NCBI RefSeq assembly: GCF_003611735.1
Contig: NZ_RAWG01000049.1
Coordinates: forward strand, 1 to 43,026
From: Corallococcus sicarius
GTDB taxonomy: Bacteria; Myxococcota; Myxococcia; Myxococcales; Myxococcaceae
DNA: 43,026 bases
Reading direction: 5' to 3'
Positions 28,050-36,362 of this stretch are shown here, piece by piece; the first letter of the stretch is position 1; the number at the start of each line of letters is the position of its first letter. The position numbers were made by a program, and so were the translations under genes. The notes under the pieces were generated by a model, which saw only the letters and a program-made list of their open reading frames with translations, made no database searches and was not told the origin of the DNA.

Positions 28050-28858
28050 AGAAGCGGCCCGGGCCAGGCACGGCGCTGGCCGTGGTGGCGTTCCTCACGT
28101 TCTTCCTGGGACCGTTCCTGTGGCAGGTGCTGACGAGCCTGTGGCCGGACGGGGAGCTGACGCGGCCGTGGCCTTCGCACTTCACGGGCGCGAACTACGA
28201 GAGCGTGCTGTTCGGGCGACCGTTCCTGTGGGCGGTGTTGAACTCGCTGGTGGTGGCGACGCTGACGACGGGGTTCTGCCTGACGGTGGGCGCGTCCGCG
28301 GCGTTCGCGCTGGCGAAGCTGGAGTTCCGCGGGCGGGGCCTGCTGCTGTCCGCGGCGCTGGGCGTGTCGATGTTCCCGCCCATCGCCACGGTGAGCCCGC
28401 TGTACCTCATCCTCAACGCGGTGGGGCTGCGCGACAGCCTGGTGGGGCTGGCGCTGCCGTACACGACGTTCGCGCTGCCGCTGACGCTGTGGGTGCTGAC
28501 GTCGTTCTTCCGGCAGCTCCCGGACGAGCTGTACCGGGCGGCGCGGGTGGACGGGTGCACGCCGTTCGGCGCGTTCCGCCGGGTGCTGCTGCCGCTGGCG
28601 GCGCCGGGGCTGGCGACGACGGCGATTCTCGTCTTCATCTTCGCGTGGAACGAGTTCCTCTACGCGCTGACGTTCCTGTCCACGCCGGAGAAGCGCACGG
28701 TGCCGGTGGCCATCAGCCTCTTCGCCAGCGAGTACAAGGAGCCGTGGGGGGAGATCGCCGCAGCGTCGGTGGTGGCGACGCTGCCGCTCGTGGTGCTGAC
28801 GGTGCTGTTCCAGCGGCGCATCGTGTCCGGGCTCACGGCCGGGGCGGTGAAGGAGTAG
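28046..28858 (+). CDS. Sugar ABC transporter permease, MalG/ThuG type
   Basis: The ATG overlaps the previous stop (ATGA) and is preceded by GAGGAGG. The 270-residue protein has six helices and an EAA loop (LYRAARVDGCTPFGAFRRVL-LPLAAPG). The N-terminal motif LGPFLWQVLTSL and the C-terminal helix pattern (FIFAWNEFLYALTFLS) are typical of MalG-like subunits. It is the last gene of the transporter operon; no ATPase (MalK/MsmK/UgpC) gene follows, so a shared ATPase encoded elsewhere is likely needed. A 7-bp GC stem at 28864-28883 lies between it and the convergent gene. Confidence 0.93.
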   Translation: MKKRPGPGTALAVVAFLTFFLGPFLWQVLTSLWPDGELTRPWPSHFTGANYESVLFGRPFLWAVLNSLVVATLTTGFCLTVGASAAFALAKLEFRGRGLLLSAALGVSMFPPIATVSPLYLILNAVGLRDSLVGLALPYTTFALPLTLWVLTSFFRQLPDELYRAARVDGCTPFGAFRRVLLPLAAPGLATTAILVFIFAWNEFLYALTFLSTPEKRTVPVAISLFASEYKEPWGEIAAASVVATLPLVVLTVLFQRRIVSGLTAGAVKE

Positions 28859-28871
28859 CGGAAGCGGGGCT

Positions 28872-29528
28872 TCAGCGCCCCGCGGCTTCCACTTCCGCCC
28901 AGAGGCTCTTGCCTTCGAGGACGGCATTGAGCGGCGCGCGGCGCTCGGACACGCGCAGCAGCACGGCGGCCAGTTGGTCCAGGTGCATGGGCTTGAGGTT
29001 GTGCAAGAGCGGCAGCTTCGCCACCGTGTGCAGGAAGCCGGGCGGGCGGTGGTACTCGCCCTCCAGCGCGGGCGGGCGCACCATCGTGTACGCAAGGCCG
29101 CTGTCCCGCACGATGCGCTCCGCTTCCGCCTTGGCCTTCAGGTACGCGCCCACCGGACTGCCCGCGCCCACGGACGTGAGCAACACGAAGTGGTCCACGC
29201 CCGCCGCCTTCGCCGCGTCCACCAACTGCCGCGTGGTGCCGATGTCGCTCGTCTCGTAGGTGTCCCCCGCGGCGAAGCGCTTGCGCATCGTTCCGATGAG
29301 CTGGAGCACCGTGGTGCTGCCTCGCATGGCCTCCGCCAGCGCGGGCGCGTCCGCCAGCTCCAGCACCGCCTTCTTCGGCCAGGTGCTCGCGGGGTCGGTG
29401 CCCGTGCTCTTGGGCCGCACGTGCGGGAGGACGGACACGCCGCGCGCCAGGGCCTGGCGCATCAGCGTGCGGCCGGTCGCGCCCGTGGCGCCCGCGACGA
29501 AGAGGTGACGAGGGGAGGTCGTGCTCAT
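28872..29528 (-). CDS. NAD(P)-binding atypical SDR (NmrA/HSCARG-like)
   Basis: The 218-residue protein starts at ATG 29528 with AGAGG upstream on the minus strand. The Rossmann motif is LFVAGATGATGRTLMRQAL, of the TGxTGxxG kind seen in atypical short-chain dehydrogenases. Other marks are VLQLIGTMRKRFAAG, then VDHFVLLTSVGAGSP, YLKAKAEAERIVRDSGLAYTMVRPPAL (typical of NAD(P)H-binding epimerase-like proteins) and a C-terminal HLDQLAAVLLRVSERR. A Tyr-x3-Lys pair (YLKAK) is present at the usual place. Related proteins sense or reduce unknown quinone or steroid-like substrates. It is convergent with the ABC permease gene, 13 bases apart. Confidence 0.88.
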   Translation of the reverse strand: MSTTSPRHLFVAGATGATGRTLMRQALARGVSVLPHVRPKSTGTDPASTWPKKAVLELADAPALAEAMRGSTTVLQLIGTMRKRFAAGDTYETSDIGTTRQLVDAAKAAGVDHFVLLTSVGAGSPVGAYLKAKAEAERIVRDSGLAYTMVRPPALEGEYHRPPGFLHTVAKLPLLHNLKPMHLDQLAAVLLRVSERRAPLNAVLEGKSLWAEVEAAGR

Positions 29529-29609
29529 GGTCACGCCTCTTGAGCACACGACCGCGCTGCTTGCCCAGCGCTTCCCGCGCCCTCGCTTGGAAACCGGACA
29601 GCGCCCGGT

Positions 29610-30851
29610 TCAGCGCTCCGCGCGCTCGGCGTGGATCTCCCGTGCCTTCGTCACGTCCTCCAGGAAGATGGCCTCCAGCTCGCGGGCCGCTTTGACGTCC
29701 TCCAACACCAGCGAGCCCTCTTCCAACAGGTTGAACGACAGCGCGTCGTAGTTGATGGACCCCACCAGCACCAGCCGGTCATCCACCAGCATCGTCTTGG
29801 CGTGCATCATGGCCGGCTGGAACTCCCAGACGCGCACGCCCGCCGCCAGCAGCGTGTCGTAGGTGTTGCGCTGCAGCAGCGTGATGGCCCGCTGGTCGTT
29901 CTTGTCTCCCGGGGCCAGCACCCGCACGTCCACGCCCGCCTTGGCCCGCTCCACCAGCAGCTTCATCAGCGCGTCGTTGGGCGTGAAGTACGCCTGCGAA
30001 ATCCACAGCCGCTTCTTCGCGGCCTTCACCATCAGCTGCGTGAGGCGCTCCGCGCGCGTCACCTCCGGGTTCGCCGTGCTGCTGACGAAGCCCGCCCAGC
30101 CCTTGCCCGCCTCGTCCAGGCCGGGCAGCCCCTGCTCCAACGTGGGGAAGTCCGACGCGGGCAGCAGCTTGCCCGTCGTCTCCTGCCAGTTCTCCGCGAA
30201 GGCCTGTTGCAGCTGCGCCACCACCGGGCCCTGGACGCGCACGTTGGTGTCCCGCCACTCCTTCTCGTTGCGCACCTCGCCCAGCCACTCGTCCTGGATG
30301 GCGAGCCCGCCGGTGATGGCGACCTTCCCGTCCACGACGACAATCTTGCGGTGGTTGCGCGCCAGGTTCTCGTCCGCCGGCAGCGGGCGGAACATGCGCG
30401 CCTCACAGCCCATCGCCTCCAGCCGCGGCTTCACCTCCTTTTCGAAGGGGCCGCTGCCCAGGGGGTCCACCAGCACGCGGCAGGTGACGCCCGCGCGGGC
30501 GCGCTCCTCCAGGGCTTCCAGCATCCGCTCCGACGCACGTCCCGGCCGCCAGATGAACATCACGATGTTGACGGAGGCACGGGCCCGGCCGATCTCTTCC
30601 ACCATCACGTCGAACACGGCGCCGTTGTTCGCCCACCGGATGCGGTTGCGCGGCTCCATCCGCACCCCCGTCGTCTGGTACAGCGCCGTTGCGAAGTCCG
30701 CTCCGTGCGACCCCACCTGTCCCGTGAGATGGAATGGACGTGACGATTCCTGCGTGGTGCACGCGGACGGACATCCCGCGAGCATCAGCGCCCCCAACAC
30801 CCCCACCCATCGCCAGTCCTTGTCCACGTCGGTGCCCGTTGCCTCCTGCAT
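29610..30851 (-). CDS. Phospholipase D/cardiolipin synthase-like lipoprotein
   Basis: Two full HKD motifs identify the phospholipase D superfamily: His167-x-Lys169-x4-Asp174 (NHRKIVVVDGKVAITGG) and His350-x-Lys352-x4-Asp357 (HAKTMLVDDRLVLVGSINYD). Cardiolipin synthases make cardiolipin from phosphatidylglycerol. This protein has no paired N-terminal transmembrane helices; it has a lipoprotein-like signal (DWRWVGVLGALMLAGC, lipobox LAGC). The 413-residue version uses the ATG at 30851; GTG at 30827 with AGGAGG upstream would give a more usual signal peptide. A periplasmic, lipid-anchored PLD or synthase is inferred. It is divergent from the YCII/sigma pair. Confidence 0.88.
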   Translation of the reverse strand: MQEATGTDVDKDWRWVGVLGALMLAGCPSACTTQESSRPFHLTGQVGSHGADFATALYQTTGVRMEPRNRIRWANNGAVFDVMVEEIGRARASVNIVMFIWRPGRASERMLEALEERARAGVTCRVLVDPLGSGPFEKEVKPRLEAMGCEARMFRPLPADENLARNHRKIVVVDGKVAITGGLAIQDEWLGEVRNEKEWRDTNVRVQGPVVAQLQQAFAENWQETTGKLLPASDFPTLEQGLPGLDEAGKGWAGFVSSTANPEVTRAERLTQLMVKAAKKRLWISQAYFTPNDALMKLLVERAKAGVDVRVLAPGDKNDQRAITLLQRNTYDTLLAAGVRVWEFQPAMMHAKTMLVDDRLVLVGSINYDALSFNLLEEGSLVLEDVKAARELEAIFLEDVTKAREIHAERAER

Positions 30852-30960
30852 CCATGGGTGGGCACGCGCCGCGTTCTTGTCATCCGCGAGTACAAGAAGA
30901 TTGTTCTCTGGCTGCCTGGGTGTCTGTGCGCAGGAGGTGGCGAGGTAGGTTTCGAAGCGA

Positions 30961-30987
30961 TGTCGATATTTTCCGACCCGGGCCGTC
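30961..30987 (+). promoter_or_regulatory. ECF42-type sigma factor promoter
   Basis: TGTCGA at 30961-30966 is followed after 17 bases by CGTC at 30984-30987. The conserved ECF42 promoter described for DGPF/YCII genes has TGTCGA near -35 and CG(A/T)C near -10; this knowledge is recalled, not searched. It lies 36 bases upstream of the YCII gene and so would drive the pair, giving autoregulation by the sigma factor it encodes. Confidence 0.65.
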
Positions 30988-31023
30988 TTTTCGGATGAAC
31001 GCTTCGCCCACGAGGTCCACCCC

Positions 31024-31371
31024 ATGTCGCGCTACCTGATGCTGCTGCACGAGAACCCCGCCCACTTCGCCACGATGTCGCCCGCCGAGCTGCAGGCCAT
31101 CGTGGAGGAGTACATGCAGTGGAGTGACCGGCTGCGGAAGGAGGGCCGCCTCCTGCAGGGAGAGAAGCTGCGTGACGAGGGTGGCAAGCACCTGAAGACG
31201 CAGGGCACCCAGCTGCTGGTGTCGGACGGCCCGTACGCGGAGGTGAAGGACGTGGTGGGCGGCTTCTTCATCCTGTCCGCGGATTCGTATGACGCCGCGG
31301 TGGCGCTGGCCCGGACCTGCCCGCACCTGCGCCACGGTGAAGTCGAGCTGCGCGCCATCGACGATGCCTGA
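31024..31371 (+). CDS. YCII (DGPF) family protein
   Basis: This 115-residue alpha/beta protein has the family signature near its centre (LLVSDGPYAEVKDVVGGFFI, with DGPY at 68-71) after MSRYLMLLHENPAHF. YCII proteins have a ferredoxin-like fold; most have no proven activity, and genes encoding DGPF-type members are typical neighbours and targets of ECF42 sigma factors. The ATG at 31024 has GAGGT upstream. Its stop codon overlaps the sigma factor start by eight bases, so the two are probably translated together. Confidence 0.9.
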   Translation: MSRYLMLLHENPAHFATMSPAELQAIVEEYMQWSDRLRKEGRLLQGEKLRDEGGKHLKTQGTQLLVSDGPYAEVKDVVGGFFILSADSYDAAVALARTCPHLRHGEVELRAIDDA

Positions 31372-32629
31372 GACGCCGCCGCCCGCCGTTGTCGCGAACG
31401 GGGCCCGGGCCGTCCTGGACCTGGCCTTCCGCCAGTGGTCCGCGGGCCTCGTCGCGGCGCTGGCGCGGCGGGTGGGGCTGGGGCGGCTGGACCTGGCCGA
31501 GGACGCGGTCCAGTTCGCCATGCTCCAGGCGGCCCGCACGTGGGGCTTCCGCGGCCTCCCGGAGCAGCCGCGCGCGTGGTTGCTGCGCGTGGCCGCGAAC
31601 CGGCTGACGGACCTCGTGCGCCTGCGCGCGCCCGAGGTCGCGGACGTGCCGGAGGAGGTCGCGGACGCGTTAGAGGAGGTGCCCCCGCGCTACGCGGCCG
31701 AGCTTCCGGACGACGCGCTGCGGTTGCTCTTCGCGTGCTGTCACCCGGCGCTCTCACGCGAGGTGCAGGTGACGCTCACGTTGAAGGTGGCGTGTGGCTT
31801 CTCCGTGCGCGAGGTCGCCGCCGCGCTGCTCGCCGACGAGCCCACCGTGGCGCAGCGACTGGTGCGCGCGAAGCGCACCCTGCGGGCCTGTCGCGCCACG
31901 CTGGAGGTGCCGTCGCCGGAGGCGCTGCCGGAGCGGCTGGGCGCGGTACACCCCGCGCTCTACCTGCTCTTCAACGAAGGTTACGAGGCCTCCGAGGGCC
32001 ACGACCTGTCGCGCGCGGAGCTGTGCGCGGAGGCGCTGCGCCTGGCGGAGGTGTTGCTCGCGCACCCAGGTACCGCGACCCCGGAGGGCCATGCCCTGGC
32101 CGCGCTGTTCTGCTTCCGTGCCGCGCGGCTCCCGGGCCGCGTGGATGCGAAGGGCGCGTTCGTGCCGCAGGAGGCGCGCGAGGGGACGGAGGCGTCGCCG
32201 CTGCTGATGGGGAGGGGGCTGCGCCACCTGCATGCCTCCATGGGGCCGGTGCTGACGCCGCTGCACCTGGAGGCGGAGCTCGCCCTGGTGCATGCGAGCA
32301 CCGCCGTGCCGGGCCCGGAGGACAGCGCGCGGTTGTTGGCGTTGTACGACGCGCTCCTGTCGCTCAAGCCCTCGCCCATCGTCGCGCTGGGGCGCGTGGT
32401 GGCGCTGGGACGGGTGCGGGGGCCGGCGGCGGCGCTGGAGGCGTTGGGGCCGCTGCGCTCGGAGGGCGTGCTCCAGCGCTACCCGTACCGGTTCGCCGTG
32501 GAGGGGATGCTGCTGGAGCAGTTGGGGGAGCGGGGCCGGGCGGCGGACTGCTTCCGGCAGGCCGCGGCGCTGGCGAGGACCCCGCCGCAGCGCGAGTACC
32601 TGCTCACGCGGGCCCGGGCCTGTGGGTGA
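31364..32629 (+). CDS. ECF42-group RNA polymerase sigma factor with TPR-like C-terminal domain
   Basis: The 421-residue protein has a sigma-70 region 2 (about 20-88; FAMLQAARTWGF, AWLLRVAANRLTDLV) and region 4 (about 110-175; GFSVREVAAALLADEPTVAQ, then RLVRAKRTL). A DUF6596 segment, LYLLFNEGYEASEG (200-213), leads into TPR-like helices to the end (about 220-420). This layout, plus the adjacent YCII gene, is diagnostic of the ECF42 group, which works without a classical anti-sigma factor. The extended C-terminal domain is thought to control activity. An ECF42-type promoter precedes the pair. The inducing signal is not known. Confidence 0.92.
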   Translation: MPETPPPAVVANGARAVLDLAFRQWSAGLVAALARRVGLGRLDLAEDAVQFAMLQAARTWGFRGLPEQPRAWLLRVAANRLTDLVRLRAPEVADVPEEVADALEEVPPRYAAELPDDALRLLFACCHPALSREVQVTLTLKVACGFSVREVAAALLADEPTVAQRLVRAKRTLRACRATLEVPSPEALPERLGAVHPALYLLFNEGYEASEGHDLSRAELCAEALRLAEVLLAHPGTATPEGHALAALFCFRAARLPGRVDAKGAFVPQEAREGTEASPLLMGRGLRHLHASMGPVLTPLHLEAELALVHASTAVPGPEDSARLLALYDALLSLKPSPIVALGRVVALGRVRGPAAALEALGPLRSEGVLQRYPYRFAVEGMLLEQLGERGRAADCFRQAAALARTPPQREYLLTRARACG

Positions 32630-32663
32630 GCGGGGAGGGACTTGATTCTGGTTTGATGGCGGC

Positions 32664-33626
32664 ATGTACCCCATCCGAATCCATGCGCCGTTGCGACTGC
32701 TGGGGCTGATGGTCTGCGGCCTCCTCGCATGCACCGCGAGCTGTGCACTGCTTCGCGAGTCCGGGTCCGATTCGGAGGACGTGGGCAGCACCGCCGCCGC
32801 GGTCACCGGCGGCAACATCCTCTTCGTGGGCAACAGCTTCACCCACGGCTACGAAGCGCCGGCCTATTTGTACGACAAGGCCTCCGTCACCGACACGAAT
32901 GGCTCCGGCATCGGAGGCATCCCGGGCATCTTCAAGAAGCTGACCGTGCAGGCGGGGCTCGCGTTCAACGTGAGCCTGGAGACGGCCAGTGGGCAGTCGC
33001 TCACGTGGCATCTGGCCCACCGGCCGGCGATCATCGGGCAGGCCACCTGGAACACCGTCGTGTTGCAGGAGCAGAGCACCACGCCGCTGCCCACCGTGCG
33101 CGGGGGCTCGCCCACGAGCTTCACGACCGCGGCCCGTGAGCTGCGCGCCCTGGTGCTCTCCCAGAATCCTTCCGCGAACCTGTTCCTGTATGAGACGTGG
33201 GCCTCGCCCACCACCGCCACCGCGCAGGGCTACCCGGCGGGCACTCCGGGCCTCCAGGCGATGCAGGCCGACCTGCGCGACGCCTACTTCAAGGCCTCCC
33301 GGGAGCTGGGCTTCACGGGCGTGGTGCGCGTCGGTGATGGTTTCCTGCGCGCCGTCGACCAGGGCCTGGCGGACCCGGACCCCGCCGATGGAATCGCCTC
33401 CGGGATGTTCAACCTGTGGAGCTCCCAGGACAGCCGCCACTCGAGCCGGTACGGCAGCTACCTGTCGGCGGTGGTGCTGTTCGCGAAGCTCACGCAGTTG
33501 GATCCCCGCGGTCTGGCGACGGGCCCCGGCAGCGCGGCGACCAGCCTGAGCATCAGCGCGACCGATGCCAGCAACCTCCACCGCATCGCCTACGAAATCG
33601 CCACGCTGGACGACCCGGGCGTGTGA
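32664..33626 (+). pseudogene. SGNH/GDSL-like lipoprotein, frameshifted near its 3' end
   Basis: The product has a lipobox-like LLAC (Cys23) and, after a low-complexity linker, an SGNH hydrolase-like domain. Block I is ILFVGNSFTHGY with Ser58 as nucleophile, and DSRHSSRYGSYLSAVV supplies Asp256 and His259, so the catalytic set appears complete. Such enzymes are esterases or carbohydrate deacylases. The frame ends at GTG-TGA (33621-33626), yet coding-like sequence goes on in the -1 frame to 33805. Removing two bases from the repeated GTGTG would join the frames into a 379-residue protein. Either a real mutation, a sequencing error or a shorter functional protein is possible. No Shine-Dalgarno precedes the ATG. 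Confidence 0.7.
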
Positions 33627-33805
33627 CGGCCCATGGCATCACGGGCACCCCCACGGGCTCGGCGAAGTCGAAGCTGGGGGGCGTCTCGTTCTCGCTCGCG
33701 GACCTGGGCGTCACGGAGGTCGCGAGCGTCAGCAGCGCCACCGGCCTGCGGATCTCCAGCTCCACGTTGGATCCGAACGTCGTCGGGCTCTACACCGTGC
33801 CCTGA
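33623..33805 (+). pseudogene. Displaced 3' end of the SGNH-like gene
   Basis: This 60-codon frame starts in the -1 frame at the stop of the SGNH-like gene and has strong G/C third-position bias. It encodes THGITGTPTG-like beta sequence (VSFSLADLGVTEVASVSSAT, GLRISSSTLDPNVVGLYTVP). It looks like the C-terminal beta domain of the preceding protein cut off by a 2-base duplication. The GTG at 33623 could also start a separate small protein by overlap, but no ribosome binding site supports that. Confidence 0.6.
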
Positions 33806-33809
33806 CGTG

Positions 33810-34637
33810 TCATCCCGCAGGGGGAGCGTTCCGGACCTTCTGGAACAACTCGCGATAGCGCTGCTCTTGAAAGGCCTGGAGCAGTTCAGGATGGCGGCCC
33901 TCGCGCAATTCACGCAGGTAGCGGTACTTGGCCGCGTGGTAGCCCGCCACGACCCAGGCAAGCTTCAAGGCCCTGAGTCCTCCGCGCCAGAGCGCTCCAT
34001 GCAGCAGGCAGTCACGGAGGACATGCGCGGGGCGTTGAATCCACGCGGGCTTGAGCTTCCGCTCCGCTGAGAAGGCCATGACCGCCCACAGCACCGCGTA
34101 ACGCTCCTCCTTGGCCGCGCGCCAGGACAGGGACGTCGTGAAGCGGTGTCCGATGGGCGCGTGGAGGCGCTCTGAGCGCATCCGGGGCAGTGCTTCGTGC
34201 ACGATCATGTCAGGACGCCAGACTGCGGCATCCCGCTGGATGAGTCGTGCCCGCCATTCGGTGCGGTACAGGAAACGATGGCCATCGACCTCCGCCCAGT
34301 CGTGCCTGGGCAGGCGGTAGACGGGCATGTGTGGCTTTGAGGCCTTCCAATCCAGGATGGCCTTGATGGCTTCCGGTTCCAGGTACTCGTCCGAGTCGAG
34401 AAAGAAGACGTAGTCTGGATTGTTCAGGGCGGTGACAGCCGCCGCCCGAGCGGCGCCATAACCCGCCCAGGGCATCGATACCGAACGAGCGCCCATCCTC
34501 CTGGCGATTTCAGTGGAGCCGTCCGTGGACATGGAGTCCAGCGCGACGACTTCATCGCAGACAGACAACAGTCCCTCCAGGCACCGTGGAAGGGTGTCCT
34601 GGTTGTTTCCATGAATCACGAAACCGGAGAGTTTCAC
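33810..34637 (-). CDS. Family 2 glycosyltransferase (WaaE/KdtX-like)
   Basis: The 275-residue GT-A enzyme begins at a GTG with GAGGAAGG upstream on the minus strand; a longer GTG start at 34691 is less likely. Motifs: KLSGFVIHGNNQDTLPRCLE, the Asp in VVALDSMSTDGSTEIA, the DxD-like metal site FFLDSDEYL (Asp81-Ser-Asp83) and a conserved YRTEWRARLIQRD / IVHEALP region. This order matches lipopolysaccharide-core beta-1,4-glucosyltransferases of the WaaE type, which act on the cytoplasmic side of the inner membrane. A hydrophobic-helical tail (ALKLAWVVAGYHAAKYRY) may associate with the membrane. The sugar acceptor is uncertain and no LPS gene cluster is adjacent. Confidence 0.88.
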   Translation of the reverse strand: MKLSGFVIHGNNQDTLPRCLEGLLSVCDEVVALDSMSTDGSTEIARRMGARSVSMPWAGYGAARAAAVTALNNPDYVFFLDSDEYLEPEAIKAILDWKASKPHMPVYRLPRHDWAEVDGHRFLYRTEWRARLIQRDAAVWRPDMIVHEALPRMRSERLHAPIGHRFTTSLSWRAAKEERYAVLWAVMAFSAERKLKPAWIQRPAHVLRDCLLHGALWRGGLRALKLAWVVAGYHAAKYRYLRELREGRHPELLQAFQEQRYRELFQKVRNAPPAG

Positions 34638-34740
34638 TCCTCCACTGCCCTTCCTCGAACGGGTGCAAGGCCAACGGCCCGACCCTGGCACGGCGAACGC
34701 CTTCCAGCCAGGGTCGCAAGAGAAACAAGCGCTGCCGGGC

Positions 34741-36180
34741 TCAGGTGCCCTGCTTGCGCATCCCCCCCGGCGGCGGCGGCACCACTTCCCGGCCCAGCTC
34801 CCGCACGGCGCCGCTCTCCGACGGGTCGGGCCGCTTGTCGCGCATCGTGACGAACTCCTCCGCCGCCGTGGGGTGGATGCCCACCGTCGCGTCGAGCTGC
34901 TTCTTCGTCACGCCGCACTTCAGCGCCACCGCGAGCCCCTGGATGATCTCCGGCGCGTCCGCGCCCACCATGTGGAAGCCCAGCACGCGCTCGGTGCCGC
35001 GCTCCACCACCACCTTCATCATCGCGCGCTCGTCGCGGCCGGACAGCGTGTGCTTCATGGGCCGGAAGCTGGAGACGTAGACGTCCACCGCGCCGTGCCG
35101 CTCGATGGCCTCTCGCTCCGTGAGCCCCACCGTGCCCACCGGCGGCTGGCTGAACACCGCGGACGGGACGTTCTCATGGTCCATTGTCACCGGGTTGTTC
35201 CGGTACAGCGTCTCCACCATCGCCCGGCCCTCCGCGATGGCCACCGGCGTGAGGTTGATGCGGTCCGTGACGTCCCCCACCGCGTAGATGCTCTCCACCG
35301 ACGAGCGCGACTGCGCGTCCACCACCACCGCCCCGCGCGCGTCCAGCTTCACGCCCGCCTCCTCCAGCCCCAGCCCCTGCGTGTTGGCCACGCGGCCGGT
35401 GGAGTACAGCACCGCGTCCACCTCCAGCGTCTCCCCCACGCGCGTCATCAGGCTGAGCGTGCCGTCGCCGCGCTTCTCGATGTCCTCGACGAAGGTCTCC
35501 GGCCGGATGTCCACGCCCTTCTTGCGCATCTCCTGCGTCAGCGCCGCGCGCACGTCGTTGTCGAAGCCCCGCAGCACCGTGTCGCCGCGAATCAGCATCG
35601 TCACCTTCACGCCCAGCGCCGCGAAGATGCCCGCGAACTCCACGCCGATGTAGCCGCCCCCCACCACCGCCACCCGCTTCGGCAGCGCGGGCAGCTCCAG
35701 CGCCTGGTCCGACGTGAGCGCGTGTTCAATGCCCCGCACCTCCGGCAGCCAGGGCCTGCCGCCCGTGGCCACGAGGATGCGCTCCGCCGTGTAGCGCTTG
35801 CCCGCCACCTCCACCGTGTGCGCGTCCACCACGCGCCCCCGGCCCTCCACCAGCGTCACGCCCGCATCGCGCAGGAGCCGCCCGTAGATGTTCGTCAGCC
35901 GCTCCAGCTCCTTCGCCTTCGCCGCCTGGAGCCGCTTCCACTCCAGCGCGGGCCCGCTCACCGTCCAGCCGTAGCCCGCCGCATCCTCCATGTCGTAGCG
36001 GTAGTGCGCGGCGTACACGAGCAGCTTCTTGGGCACGCACCCGCGCAGCACGCACGTGCCGCCCACCCGCCCCTCCTCGCAGATGGCCACCCGCGCTCCG
36101 GAGGCCCCCGCGCGGCGGCTCGCCGCCACGCCGCCCGAGCCCGCGCCCAACGTGAACAAATCGAAGTCGTAGCCCGCCAT
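34741..36180 (-). CDS. gor: Glutathione-disulfide reductase
   Basis: The enzyme reduces glutathione disulfide with NADPH in the cytoplasm. The 479-residue protein starts at ATG 36180, six bases after AGGGAGG; the ATG at 36186 touches the ribosome binding site. FAD motif LGAGSGGVAASRRA at 11-24, redox disulfide Cys43/Cys48 (GGTCVLRGCVPKKLLVYAA), NADPH motif VVGGGYIGVEFAGIFAALG, followed by the NADPH-specific Arg pair in MLIRGDTVLRGFD, and the active-site IHPTAAEEF. All are as in plant/bacterial-type glutathione reductases. It is divergent from the kinase gene, and nothing suggests an operon partner. The C-terminal tail (VVPPPPGGMRKQGT) is longer than usual. Confidence 0.93.
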   Translation of the reverse strand: MAGYDFDLFTLGAGSGGVAASRRAGASGARVAICEEGRVGGTCVLRGCVPKKLLVYAAHYRYDMEDAAGYGWTVSGPALEWKRLQAAKAKELERLTNIYGRLLRDAGVTLVEGRGRVVDAHTVEVAGKRYTAERILVATGGRPWLPEVRGIEHALTSDQALELPALPKRVAVVGGGYIGVEFAGIFAALGVKVTMLIRGDTVLRGFDNDVRAALTQEMRKKGVDIRPETFVEDIEKRGDGTLSLMTRVGETLEVDAVLYSTGRVANTQGLGLEEAGVKLDARGAVVVDAQSRSSVESIYAVGDVTDRINLTPVAIAEGRAMVETLYRNNPVTMDHENVPSAVFSQPPVGTVGLTEREAIERHGAVDVYVSSFRPMKHTLSGRDERAMMKVVVERGTERVLGFHMVGADAPEIIQGLAVALKCGVTKKQLDATVGIHPTAAEEFVTMRDKRPDPSESGAVRELGREVVPPPPGGMRKQGT

Positions 36181-36362
36181 CGACATCCTCCCTGTGTTCC
36201 GAGCCCAGGACATGGTGCGCCGTGACCCCTGGGGAAGACAGCCAGCCGGGCGCTGCCCGCCGGGTTGCTCCCCAGGGTCCCAGGCACCCCCGCCCCTCGC
36301 CGCATTCAATCCCCTCCCGCACGGGAAGGGGGGATATCCTCGCGACAGGGCGGCCTCCCCTC

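Noticed and set aside
28864-28883. Terminator between the permease gene and the convergent SDR gene
   Set aside because: A 7-bp GC stem is present, but there is no T-run on either strand and it overlaps the SDR stop codon, so I did not call it.
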